From DASXTK01 sp050744325 (GTDB taxonomy: Bacteria > Actinomycetota > Acidimicrobiia > Acidimicrobiales > VFJN01): a stretch of 64,000 bases of DNA. Both the position numbers and the translations under genes were made by a program. Shown here in pieces: positions 34,395-42,384 of the stretch. The notes under the pieces were generated by a model, which searched no databases, was not told where the DNA came from, and was given only the letters and a program-made list of their open reading frames with translations. The first letter of the stretch is position 1, and each line of letters starts with the position of its first letter. The DNA is taken from contig JBOGHK010000074.1 of NCBI GenBank assembly GCA_050744325.1, positions 1 through 64,000 on the forward strand, given 5' to 3'.

Positions 34395-36142
34395 CCGATC
34401 CTTCATCCGAATCCACACCCCGGACCACGACCGCCGGCTGGCGCTCGGTGCGCCGCTACGGGCCGTTGGTCGCCGTGCTCGCGCTGGTCGCGGCCGCCGT
34501 TGTCGTGTTCGGCGGGGGAGACGACGGCGGGTCGGACGACGACCAGGCCGCCGACGGTGCCGCGGAGGCTGGCGACGTCGACCGGGCCGACCTGGTCCGC
34601 CGAGGCCCGATGACCCCCGAGCGGGCCGAGCTGGAGGGGGTCGGCGACGTCGACTTCGGGCCGAACTGCGACGAAGGGACCGGTCAGATCCGGTTGCCGA
34701 CCGTGTACGCACCGCCGTGCGTCGAGCCGTTCGACGGCGACAACCAGGGTGCCACCTACCCGGGGGTCACCGAGGACACGGTGAAGGTGGTCGCGTTCCT
34801 CCCCGATCCGGCGCTGGACCCGCTCGGCGCGGCCGCGGTCGGCGGGCTCGGTGCCGACCTCGATCCCGAGACCGGCATGGAGACCATGCAGGACTACCTG
34901 GACATCTACAACGAGCTGTTCGAGACCTACGGCCGCACCGTCGAGTTGGAGTTCTACACCGGCACCGGCGAATCCGACGACCAGGACGCCGCCCGTGCCG
35001 ACGCGGTCGCCATCGCCGAGCGAGAGCCGTTCGCGGTGATCGGCGCCCCGCTGCAGGCGCGGGAGGTGTTCGCCGACACGCTCGTCGACAACGGCGTGGT
35101 GTGCGCGCCGGGCTGCGCCCTGGCCATGGCCGACGACTTCATCGCCGAACGCGATCCGCTGGTGTGGAACTTCGGCCCCACGGCCAACCAGGCCTCCCAG
35201 CTAGCCGCGGCGGCCATCGGCAACCTGGCGGGCCCGGGGCCGGCGGAGCTCGCCGGGGACGAGGCGCTGCAGCAGCAGGACCGGGTCTACGCCGCGGTCT
35301 ACTACACGGCTCCGGAGAGCGAGGAGAGCGCCGGGTTCGACGCGCTGGAGACGGGGTTGTCCGACCACGGCATCGAGCTCGAGGTCGAGCTCCCGTACCT
35401 TCTCGACCTCCCCCGGGTCCAGGAGAACGCCCGGTCGATCGTCGCCCAGCTCGAAGAGGCCGGGGTGACCACGGTGATCTTCTACGGCGATCCGCTCATG
35501 CCCCAGGCGCTGACCACCGAGGCCACAGCCCAGGAGTACTTCCCCGAGTGGATCCTCGGCCCGAACCTGCTGGCCGACACGGCGCTGTTCGGGCGCAGCT
35601 TCGACCAGGAGCAGTGGGGCAACGGCTTCGGGCTCTCGTTCGCCGGGAACCCGGGCGTCGACACCGTCGGCGACTCGTACCTGATGTACGACTGGGCCTA
35701 CGGCCGCGAGCCGCCAAGCAACATCTACGCGGTGCTCGACCCGGGCCTGCGCACCTTGTTCACCGCTATCCACATGGCCGGCCCCGAGCTCAAGCCGGAG
35801 ACCTTCCGTGACGGTCTCCTGCGATTGCCGCCCGGGGGCGGTGGTCCCACCCGGGGACTGATCTCCTACGGCAACGACGACCTGTGGCCCAGCTTCGACT
35901 ACGGCGGGAGCGACGACGTCGCCCTCATCTGGTGGGACCCTGAGGCCCAGGGAGCCGACGAGCTCGGCCAGCAGGGCCCGGGCATGTACCGCTTCGCCAA
36001 CGGTGGCCAGCGCTACACGCTCGACGAGATGCCCAGCTCGGCCGCCGAGGCAGGCCTGTTCGACACCGATGCGTCGGTCATCGAGCTGACCGACCTGCCG
36101 GCCGACGACCGTTCCCCGGACTATCCGTCACCCGACTTGTAA
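34391..36142 (+). CDS. ABC substrate-binding protein, membrane-anchored, copy 1
   Basis: A 583-residue protein: short cytoplasmic tail, one membrane helix (~20-42, YGPLVAVLALVAAAVVVF), an acidic spacer, then a periplasmic-binding-protein type I fold (from ~residue 115; VFADTLVDNGVVCAPGC; AGVTTVIFYGDP). No lipobox, so it stays anchored by its helix. It starts with a 4-nt overlap in the transporter operon and is the likely ligand receptor. The ligand is unknown. Confidence 0.82.
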   Translation: MTDPSSESTPRTTTAGWRSVRRYGPLVAVLALVAAAVVVFGGGDDGGSDDDQAADGAAEAGDVDRADLVRRGPMTPERAELEGVGDVDFGPNCDEGTGQIRLPTVYAPPCVEPFDGDNQGATYPGVTEDTVKVVAFLPDPALDPLGAAAVGGLGADLDPETGMETMQDYLDIYNELFETYGRTVELEFYTGTGESDDQDAARADAVAIAEREPFAVIGAPLQAREVFADTLVDNGVVCAPGCALAMADDFIAERDPLVWNFGPTANQASQLAAAAIGNLAGPGPAELAGDEALQQQDRVYAAVYYTAPESEESAGFDALETGLSDHGIELEVELPYLLDLPRVQENARSIVAQLEEAGVTTVIFYGDPLMPQALTTEATAQEYFPEWILGPNLLADTALFGRSFDQEQWGNGFGLSFAGNPGVDTVGDSYLMYDWAYGREPPSNIYAVLDPGLRTLFTAIHMAGPELKPETFRDGLLRLPPGGGGPTRGLISYGNDDLWPSFDYGGSDDVALIWWDPEAQGADELGQQGPGMYRFANGGQRYTLDEMPSSAAEAGLFDTDASVIELTDLPADDRSPDYPSPDL

Positions 36143-36152
36143 GGAGCGTCTC

Positions 36153-37955
36153 ATGGCAACGACAGACGATGAGACCCCGGCGGAGGATTCGACGCCTCCC
36201 GAGCCCACCTCCACCCGGTCGGCGCGAGGCCGTGCGACCCCGCCCAGCCCGGCGTGGTTGAAGCCGGCGAAGCGCTACGGCCCGATCCTCGCGGTCGCGC
36301 TGTTGATCGCGGGAGCTATCGCGATCTTCGGCAGCGGCGGAGGAGACGACGACGATGACGCGGGAACCGACGGCGAGACCACCGGCGACGTCAACAACGC
36401 CGAGCTCATACGGTCGGGGCCGATGACGCCGCAGAAGGCCGAGCTCGAAGGCGACGAGGACGTCGACTTCGGCCCGAACTGCGACCCCGAGACCGGACGC
36501 ATCCGGATCCCCACCGTGTACGCACCCCCGTGCGTCGTGCCGTTCGAGGGCGACAACGGTGGCGCGACGTCGACCGGCGTGACCGCGGACGAGATCCTGA
36601 TCATCCAGTACGACACCGATCCCGCGCTCGATCCTCTGACCGCCGCGCAGATCGCGGCGACCGGTGCCGACGTCAACCCCGAGACCGCGCTCGAAACCGT
36701 GGAGGGCTACCTGGACGTCTATAACGAGGTCTTCGAGACCTACGGGCGCACCGTGGTCGTCGAGCCGTTCATCGGGTCCGGGGCCAGCGACGACACCGAC
36801 GCCGCCCGGGCGGACGCCGTCGAGATCGCCGACATGGGTGCGTTCGCCGTGATCGGCGGGCCGGGTCGTGCCGGTCCCGCGTTCGCGACCGCGCTCGCCG
36901 AAAGGGAGGTCATGTGCCTCGGGACCTGTGGCTTGGCGACACCCGAGAGCCTCATACAGGCGAACCAGCCGTACCAGTTCCCCACCGCTCCGACGCCCAA
37001 CCAGTCGGCGCAGCTGGCGGCCGAGCTGATCGGCAACCTCGCGGGGCCGGGCCCGGCCGAGCTGGCCGGCGACGAAGCCATGCAGTCCGAGGACCGGGTG
37101 TACGGCCTCCTGCACTTCGACAACCCTGACGGCGACTACGAGGAGGTCACGTCCACCTTCGTCGACAGCCTCGCCGACAACGGCGTCGAGATCGCCACCT
37201 CGTTGCCGTTCGAGCTCGACCTGCCGCGCCTGCAGGAGAACGCCCGGTCGATGATCGCCCGCCTGGAGGAGGACGGGGTGACCACGGTCATCTTCACGGG
37301 CGATCCCCTGACGCCCGCAGCGCTCACCGCCGAGGCGACGGCACAGGACTACTTCCCGGAGTGGATCCTGGCGCAGAGCGTCCTGGCCGACACCGCGCTG
37401 TTCGGGCGTAGCTTCGACCAGCAGCAGTGGGTCAACGGCTTCGGCATCTCGCTGCCGCCGGCGCGCGGCGAGGAGGAGACCGGCGACCAATTCCGCATCT
37501 ACGAGTGGGCCAACGGCACCCCGCCACCCAACAACACCTACAACATCCTCGAGCCCAACCTTCGGCAGGTGTTCACCGGCATCCACCTGGCCGGCGAGAA
37601 CCTGACGCCCGAGACGTACCGCGAGGGGCTGTTCCGCTACCCGCCCAGCGGCGGCGGGCCGACCGCGGTGCAGACCTCACGCGGCAGCCACGATGTCTGG
37701 CCCGAGCTGGACCTCGGCGGGGTCGACGATGCAGCGATCATCTGGTGGGACCCGGAGGCCGAAGGCGTCGACGAGACCGGCCAGGACGGGGTCGGCCTGT
37801 ACCGCTTCGCCAACGGCGGCGAGCGCTACACGATCGGGAACTTCCCGACCTCGATCGAGGAGGCGGGGCTGTTCGACGTGGGGTCTTCGGCCACGATCTA
37901 CGACGAGCTCCCACCGGAGGACGAGGCGCCCGACTACGAGCCCCCTGACCTGTGA
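36153..37955 (+). CDS. ABC substrate-binding protein, membrane-anchored, copy 2
   Basis: A 600-residue paralogue of the preceding gene, with the same layout (tail, helix ~45-66, acidic spacer, type I binding fold). The two share long stretches such as LPTVYAPPC/IPTVYAPPC, NAEARS-like LQENARSM/VQENARSI and ATAQDYFPEWIL/ATAQEYFPEWIL, so they are a tandem duplication. GGAGC lies just before the ATG, 10 nt after the upstream stop. Divergence in the N-terminal lobe suggests a changed ligand range. Confidence 0.82.
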   Translation: MATTDDETPAEDSTPPEPTSTRSARGRATPPSPAWLKPAKRYGPILAVALLIAGAIAIFGSGGGDDDDDAGTDGETTGDVNNAELIRSGPMTPQKAELEGDEDVDFGPNCDPETGRIRIPTVYAPPCVVPFEGDNGGATSTGVTADEILIIQYDTDPALDPLTAAQIAATGADVNPETALETVEGYLDVYNEVFETYGRTVVVEPFIGSGASDDTDAARADAVEIADMGAFAVIGGPGRAGPAFATALAEREVMCLGTCGLATPESLIQANQPYQFPTAPTPNQSAQLAAELIGNLAGPGPAELAGDEAMQSEDRVYGLLHFDNPDGDYEEVTSTFVDSLADNGVEIATSLPFELDLPRLQENARSMIARLEEDGVTTVIFTGDPLTPAALTAEATAQDYFPEWILAQSVLADTALFGRSFDQQQWVNGFGISLPPARGEEETGDQFRIYEWANGTPPPNNTYNILEPNLRQVFTGIHLAGENLTPETYREGLFRYPPSGGGPTAVQTSRGSHDVWPELDLGGVDDAAIIWWDPEAEGVDETGQDGVGLYRFANGGERYTIGNFPTSIEEAGLFDVGSSATIYDELPPEDEAPDYEPPDL

Positions 37956-37961
37956 CCTTCT

Positions 37962-38011
37962 CGTTCTGCCCGCGCTCAGCGCTTAATCACGCGCTGAGCG
38001 CGGGCAGAACG
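37962..38011. terminator. strong bidirectional terminator (21-bp perfect stem)
   Basis: A 21-bp perfect stem (37962-37982 with 37991-38011), beginning CGTTCTGCCCGCGCTC and ending in its complement, with the 8-nt loop TTAATCAC. It lies 6 nt after the stop of the second binding protein and 2 nt from the convergent stop at 38014, so it ends transcription from both sides. Confidence 0.8.
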
Positions 38012-38013
38012 AT

Positions 38014-38787
38014 CTAGAACCGCAGCCGCGCCCGGACGGGGCGGTGGTCGGACAGGGTCTGGGACACGACCTCGGCGGCGGCCACCTCGACCGGCCGGGT
38101 CACCAGGATGTGGTCGGTCTGGCTGTGGGGGCGCTGCGCCGGATAGGTCCGGCCGCGCACGGCTCGCCGCCATCCCCGGGGCACCAGCCCCCGAACGCAC
38201 CAACCCCACATGTTCATGTCGCCCGCGAACGCCGCCGGCCGGTCCACCGGGGGGAGTGCGGCACGCAGCGACGGCCGTAGCCGCCACACCGGGTCCTTCA
38301 GCAACGGCAGGTGGGTGCCGACCACTGTGAACGGCGCGCCCGCCACGACGACGGTGACCACCAAGACCGCCCGACGGGCCGGATCCCGGGGCAGTTGGGG
38401 CAGGCGCACCACCTCGGCGTCGAGGACCGGTAAGCGCGAGAGCACCGCGATCGACCAGTCGCCGTCACCGACCGGGCCTTCCCGTCCCGCCAGCCGCACC
38501 TGGTCGTGGCAGGTGGCCCGGGCGATCGCGAAGAACTCAGCGACCCGGTAGTCAAGGGCTACGGCGATCTCGGCGATGTTGCCGTCGACCTCCGTCGAGA
38601 CCGATCCAGACCCGGTCGCCGCGGCTCCCGGCCCGAATCCGCACCGATCGGGCACCCAGGCTTCCTGCAGGACCAGGACGTCTGTGTCCACCTCCTTCGC
38701 GGCCGCCACGACGTCGTAGAACGGCGCGTCGTGGCCACCGGCGCCCCGGCCCATGTGGAGGTTGAAGCTCCCCAGCGACAGCTCCAT
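38014..38787 (-). CDS. endonuclease/exonuclease/phosphatase-family protein
   Basis: A 257-residue EEP-fold hydrolase. Visible are LGSFNLHMG at the start (metal Asn), VLVLQEAW (metal Glu), VVGTHLPLL, FAGDMNMWG (Asp/Asn pair), TDHILV and the C-terminal SDHRPV (Asp-His). The family hydrolyses phosphodiesters of nucleic acids or lipids; the substrate is open. ATG at 38787 starts at the conserved first strand; the longer upstream frame is not conserved. Confidence 0.85.
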   Translation of the reverse strand: MELSLGSFNLHMGRGAGGHDAPFYDVVAAAKEVDTDVLVLQEAWVPDRCGFGPGAAATGSGSVSTEVDGNIAEIAVALDYRVAEFFAIARATCHDQVRLAGREGPVGDGDWSIAVLSRLPVLDAEVVRLPQLPRDPARRAVLVVTVVVAGAPFTVVGTHLPLLKDPVWRLRPSLRAALPPVDRPAAFAGDMNMWGWCVRGLVPRGWRRAVRGRTYPAQRPHSQTDHILVTRPVEVAAAEVVSQTLSDHRPVRARLRF

Positions 38788-38837
38788 CGGAACCAAGGGT
38801 AAACACCTGGGGTATCCCCCGGGTGTGTGAGGAGTGC

Positions 38838-39326
38838 ATGGACCAGCAGCGCCCCCAGTCACGGGACTTCGACTCGTTCTTCGTCGACGAGTTCCCGGCC
38901 ATCGTCCGGGCCGCGTGGTTCGTCGTCCTCGACACCGACCTTGCCCACGATGTCGCCCAGGAGGCGTTCTGCCGGGCGCTGCAGCGATGGCACCGGATCT
39001 CGCGTTACGACCGGCCCGGGGCATGGGTGCGGATGGTCGCGATCCGCATCGCGCTCCGCAGCCGTGACCGGCGGCGACGGGAGGTGGAGCTGACCGACGC
39101 AACGGTCGGGTCGATCGACGACCACGGGCTCACCAGCGGCGACCTCGAGTCGGCCCTCCGCTCGCTGCCACGCCAGCAGCGTGCGGCCGCGGTGCTCCGC
39201 TACCTCTACGACCTCGACATCACCGATGTCGCCGACGCCCTGCGCTGCAAACCGTCCACGGCCCGCGTCCACCTTCACCGCGCCCGCAAGGCGCTCGGTG
39301 ACCTCCTGGGAGTGCAAGCACGATGA
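38838..39326 (+). CDS. ECF-type RNA polymerase sigma factor
   Basis: A 162-residue sigma-70 family factor. Region 2 spans ~10-80 (FDSFFVDEFPAIVRAAW; DVAQEAFCRALQRWHRI) and region 4 ~105-158 (LPRQQRAAAVLRYLYDLDIT; STARVHLHRARKAL). AGGAG lies close to ATG 38838; a GTG at 38823 in frame is possible. It overlaps the next gene, a likely anti-sigma partner, by 4 nt. Confidence 0.85.
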   Translation: MDQQRPQSRDFDSFFVDEFPAIVRAAWFVVLDTDLAHDVAQEAFCRALQRWHRISRYDRPGAWVRMVAIRIALRSRDRRRREVELTDATVGSIDDHGLTSGDLESALRSLPRQQRAAAVLRYLYDLDITDVADALRCKPSTARVHLHRARKALGDLLGVQAR

Positions 39327-39994
39327 CCTCGCTCGACGACCAGCTGCACGAGCTGTTCCGCAGCGCCGCCACGCCCGTGGACCGCCAGGGCGGCGACCTC
39401 GGGTCGGTGCGCGCCAACGTCCGGCGCCGCCAGTTCCGCCAGCGGGCGTCGGTGCTGCTGGTGGCAGCGACGTTCGTCGCGGTCGCCGGGGTGGCGCTCG
39501 GCACCCTCGGCGACGGAGGCGACCAGGTGGACATCGGCGACGACGGCTCGCCGACCGTCGGTCCCGGTCCGTCCACGACGTCCCCGTCGACGACGACGTC
39601 CGAGACGTCGACCTCGGAGCCGACGACGACGTCCGAACCGACGACGACCTCCGAGCCCGACGCACCGCCGTCGCCCTCGCTCAAGCCGCCCGACAGTCAG
39701 ACGCCTGCCGCGGGCACCTGTGCCGAGCCCACCGGGGCCGTGGTCGAAGTCCAGATCCACGACGACGTGCCATCGCCCCGGTGCACCCGGGTGACCGCCG
39801 ACCAGCGGCTGCAGATCCGCAACGACGCCAGCCAGGAGATCACGGTGTCGCTTGGCGAGTTCAGCGCCACCCTCGCCCCTGGTGAGGCCGAGCTGTTCGA
39901 CCGGCCCTTCGGCGAGTACCTCCAGCCGGGAGTCCACCGGGTCACGGCGCCGATCTACGGCACCAGCGGCCCCGAGGTCTGGCTGGTCGGTTAG
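39323..39994 (+). CDS. putative anti-sigma-like membrane protein
   Basis: A 223-residue protein: short cytoplasmic N-terminus (~45 residues, LHELFRSAATP), one membrane helix (~43-62, VLLVAATFVAVAGVALGTL), a Ser/Thr/Pro-rich linker with repeated TTTSEP units (~85-120), and a ~100-residue extracytoplasmic domain with two Cys. The layout and the ATGA overlap with the sigma gene resemble anti-sigma or sigma-associated proteins. No zinc HxxxCxxC motif, so this is inference. Confidence 0.6.
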   Translation: MTSLDDQLHELFRSAATPVDRQGGDLGSVRANVRRRQFRQRASVLLVAATFVAVAGVALGTLGDGGDQVDIGDDGSPTVGPGPSTTSPSTTTSETSTSEPTTTSEPTTTSEPDAPPSPSLKPPDSQTPAAGTCAEPTGAVVEVQIHDDVPSPRCTRVTADQRLQIRNDASQEITVSLGEFSATLAPGEAELFDRPFGEYLQPGVHRVTAPIYGTSGPEVWLVG

Positions 39995-40020
39995 GACACA
40001 CTCCTAGTGCCTCCCCGGGC

Positions 40021-40071
40021 CGTTCTGTGTGCTGGATCTCTCCGAATCGGTCGATATCCAGTACACACAAC
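40021..40071. repeat. palindromic element, family A, copy 1
   Basis: Arms GTTCTGTGTGCTGGAT (40022-40037) and ATCCAGTACACACAAC (40056-40071) pair at 14 of 16 positions. A related element lies at 49063-49118. It sits just before the methyltransferase start and could also act on its expression. Confidence 0.55.
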
Positions 40072-40074
40072 CGG

Positions 40075-41145
40075 ATGAGCGAATTGGATCTCGAACGCAC
40101 GGCCGAGCTGGCCCTTCGCGTGTGGACCATCAAGCAGGGCGAGGTCGTGGCGCTGATGGTCCATCTCGGCGACCGCCTCGGGCTGTACCGGGCCCTGCGC
40201 GGGGCGGGCCGAGTGACCGCGGCCGAGCTCGCGGCGTCGACGGGGCTCCACGAGCGTTGGCTGCTGGAGTGGCTGCGCTGCCAGGGCGCCGCCGAGTTGC
40301 TGCACACGACGGACGGCGAGCGGTTCGAGCTCGTCCCCGAAGCCGCAGCCGTCCTCGCCGACGAGGAGCACAGCGTGTGGTTCGCCGCCGGTGCGTTCCA
40401 GGGCAACGCCGCCCCACCCGAGGTCGTCGACCGGATCGCCGACGCTTTCTCCACCGGCCGGGGGCTCACCTACGACGATCTCGGGCCATCGGCCGCTCAC
40501 ATGGTGGAGCGGATGCTCGGTCCGTGGAGCCGGCTGGCGCTCGTCCCCGAGATCCTGCCGGCGGTCGACGGCGTCGTCGACCGCCTCGACGCCGGCGCCC
40601 GGGTCGCCGACGTGGGCTGCGGCAGCGGGGTGGCGTTGTTCGCGATGGCCGAGGCGTTCCCGGCGTCGCAGTTCGACGGGTACGACCCGTCACAGCACGC
40701 GATCCAGCGCGCCCGGGAGACGTTGGCCGAGCGGGCGCTGGCCAACGTGGCCTTCCACCTCGCCGAGGCCGCCGACCTGCCGACCGAGCCGACCTACGAC
40801 CTCGTGATCACCTTCGACTGCCTCCACGACATGCCGCGGCCGGCGGAGGCCGTCGCCGCCATCCGCCGCGTGGTCCGCGACGGCGGCGTGTGGTTGATCA
40901 AGGACATCCGGGCCAACGCGAGCTGGGCCGACAACCTGCGCAACCCGGTATTGGCGATGATGTACGGCACCTCGGTGACCACCTGCATGTCCAGCGGTCT
41001 GTCCGAACCGGGCGGCGCCGGGTTGGGGACGCTGGGCCTCCCGCCCGAGCTCGCGGAGCGGTACTGCAGGGATGCGGGCTTCGCCACGTTCGTGGTCCAC
41101 GACTTCGGCGACCCCGCCAACCTCTACTACGAGGTCCGGCCGTGA
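40075..41145 (+). CDS. SAM-dependent class I methyltransferase
   Basis: A 356-residue protein. Residues ~1-110 form a winged-helix/dimerisation region (GRVTAAELAASTGLHERWLLEWL). From ~170 follows a Rossmann methyltransferase domain with motif I VADVGCGSGVALFAMAE, an acidic FDGYDPS at the second strand and DLVITFDCLHDM. This architecture matches small-molecule O/N-methyltransferases with an N-terminal wHTH. The substrate is unknown. ATG with CCGG upstream; no clear SD. Confidence 0.85.
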   Translation: MSELDLERTAELALRVWTIKQGEVVALMVHLGDRLGLYRALRGAGRVTAAELAASTGLHERWLLEWLRCQGAAELLHTTDGERFELVPEAAAVLADEEHSVWFAAGAFQGNAAPPEVVDRIADAFSTGRGLTYDDLGPSAAHMVERMLGPWSRLALVPEILPAVDGVVDRLDAGARVADVGCGSGVALFAMAEAFPASQFDGYDPSQHAIQRARETLAERALANVAFHLAEAADLPTEPTYDLVITFDCLHDMPRPAEAVAAIRRVVRDGGVWLIKDIRANASWADNLRNPVLAMMYGTSVTTCMSSGLSEPGGAGLGTLGLPPELAERYCRDAGFATFVVHDFGDPANLYYEVRP

Positions 41146-41163
41146 TCCCGCCGGCGGATGCAA

Positions 41164-42078
41164 CTAGCTGGGCGGCGGGCCGTCGCCGTTGGGGAAGACG
41201 AAGTACATGATCTGGGACGAGTGCGCCACCAGCCCGACGGCGGGATCCCAGAGGGCCATCTCCAACGAGGCGTAGCCGTCGACGGCGCGGCGCGCCCGGC
41301 TGTGGCCGAGGATCCACTCCGAGCGGGGTTGACCGAGCAGGTGCACGGTCAGGTCACAGCTCGGGGGCGCCCAGTCCGGCTGGTTCGGGCCCAGGCGCTC
41401 GCCCACCGCACCGGGCATGGTGTCGCCGTACACCACCAGTGCCAGGGGGTCCAGCGTGCCGTCGGCGCGCAGCGGCTGGGGGTCCATCCGATACCACAGC
41501 GCGGAGTCCGAGCTGGTGGGCTCGTAGTCCTCCCATGGAGCATGCCCCATCGCCGGGCGCCCTTCGACCAGGTTCCAGAAGGCGAACGGGGCCCGGTCGG
41601 GCTCGACGCCCTCGGGCAGCGGGTCACGGAACGACGGGCACTCCTCGGGCGGGGCGACGACGGGCATAGCCAGGTCGGTGAACTCGAAGCCGGCGCGGCG
41701 TCGACCGAACACCGCGAGCGAGGTGTGCCCGGCGCTCGCCCCCGGCGTCCGGACGGTGGCCATGAGCTGGGCCATCGATCGGCCGCGCCGCAGGGTCCGC
41801 ACGTCGATGGTCACCACACCGGCTGGGACCGCCGCCGCGTACACGGTGGTCAGCGAGCGCAGGACCATCTCGTCAGCATGGGTGCCGCCGTCGCGGCTGC
41901 CGGTCGTGGCGATCTCCTGGCCCATGGCCTGGGCGGCGACCGCGGACATCAGGCCGCCCTGAGGGACGATCGGGCAGTTCCACGCGGCGCTCACGTCGGC
42001 CGTGTAGCGCCCGGGCACCACGTCGGCGGTCACCGACGCCATCTGCTGCGCGAACGTCGTCGTCGTGGTGGTGTCCAC
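41164..42078 (-). CDS. acyl-CoA thioesterase-like double-hotdog protein
   Basis: A 304-residue protein of the TesB/acyl-CoA thioesterase type. It has an N-terminal hotdog with AAWNCPIVPQGGLMSAVAAQ and a second hotdog with SCDLTVHLLGQPRSEWIL and SLEMALWDPAVGLVAHSSQIMYF. It should hydrolyse acyl-CoA esters. The GTG at 42078 is preceded by GAGG; a much longer upstream frame is unconserved. Divergent from the thi operon. Confidence 0.82.
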   Translation of the reverse strand: MDTTTTTTFAQQMASVTADVVPGRYTADVSAAWNCPIVPQGGLMSAVAAQAMGQEIATTGSRDGGTHADEMVLRSLTTVYAAAVPAGVVTIDVRTLRRGRSMAQLMATVRTPGASAGHTSLAVFGRRRAGFEFTDLAMPVVAPPEECPSFRDPLPEGVEPDRAPFAFWNLVEGRPAMGHAPWEDYEPTSSDSALWYRMDPQPLRADGTLDPLALVVYGDTMPGAVGERLGPNQPDWAPPSCDLTVHLLGQPRSEWILGHSRARRAVDGYASLEMALWDPAVGLVAHSSQIMYFVFPNGDGPPPS

Positions 42079-42293
42079 TGCCTCGCCCTCCGCTGACCCG
42101 CCGACCTGCTGTTGTGCCGATGTCGTCGCCCGCCCACGCGGTCTAGTCGAGAGCGGGCGGCCGGAGGTAGTGAATTGTGTCGCAGGATCCGGGCGGTTCC
42201 GGCATGCCCCGACAGGAGACGGCGACGTGGTCGCCTCCGCGAAGGGTGGCGGGGCGTGGTCGGGCGGAGGGTAGCGTGGGTGTCGACAACCGA

Positions 42294-42375
42294 ACCGCGG
42301 GAGCTCGAATCCGGGCTGAGAGGGCGCGCTGGCGCCGACCGCCGAACCTGATCCGGGTAATTCCGGCGAAGGGAG
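42294..42375 (+). ncRNA. TPP riboswitch (THI box)
   Basis: The conserved pieces are present in order: GGCTGAGAGGGC (42314-42325), then CCGAACCTGATCCGGGTAA and TTCCGGCGAAGGGA (42343-42374), as in thiamin pyrophosphate riboswitches. The thiC start follows about 10 nt later, so bound TPP should mask the ribosome-binding region (GAAGGGAG). It controls the whole thi operon. Confidence 0.95.
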
Positions 42376-42384
42376 TGATGCACC

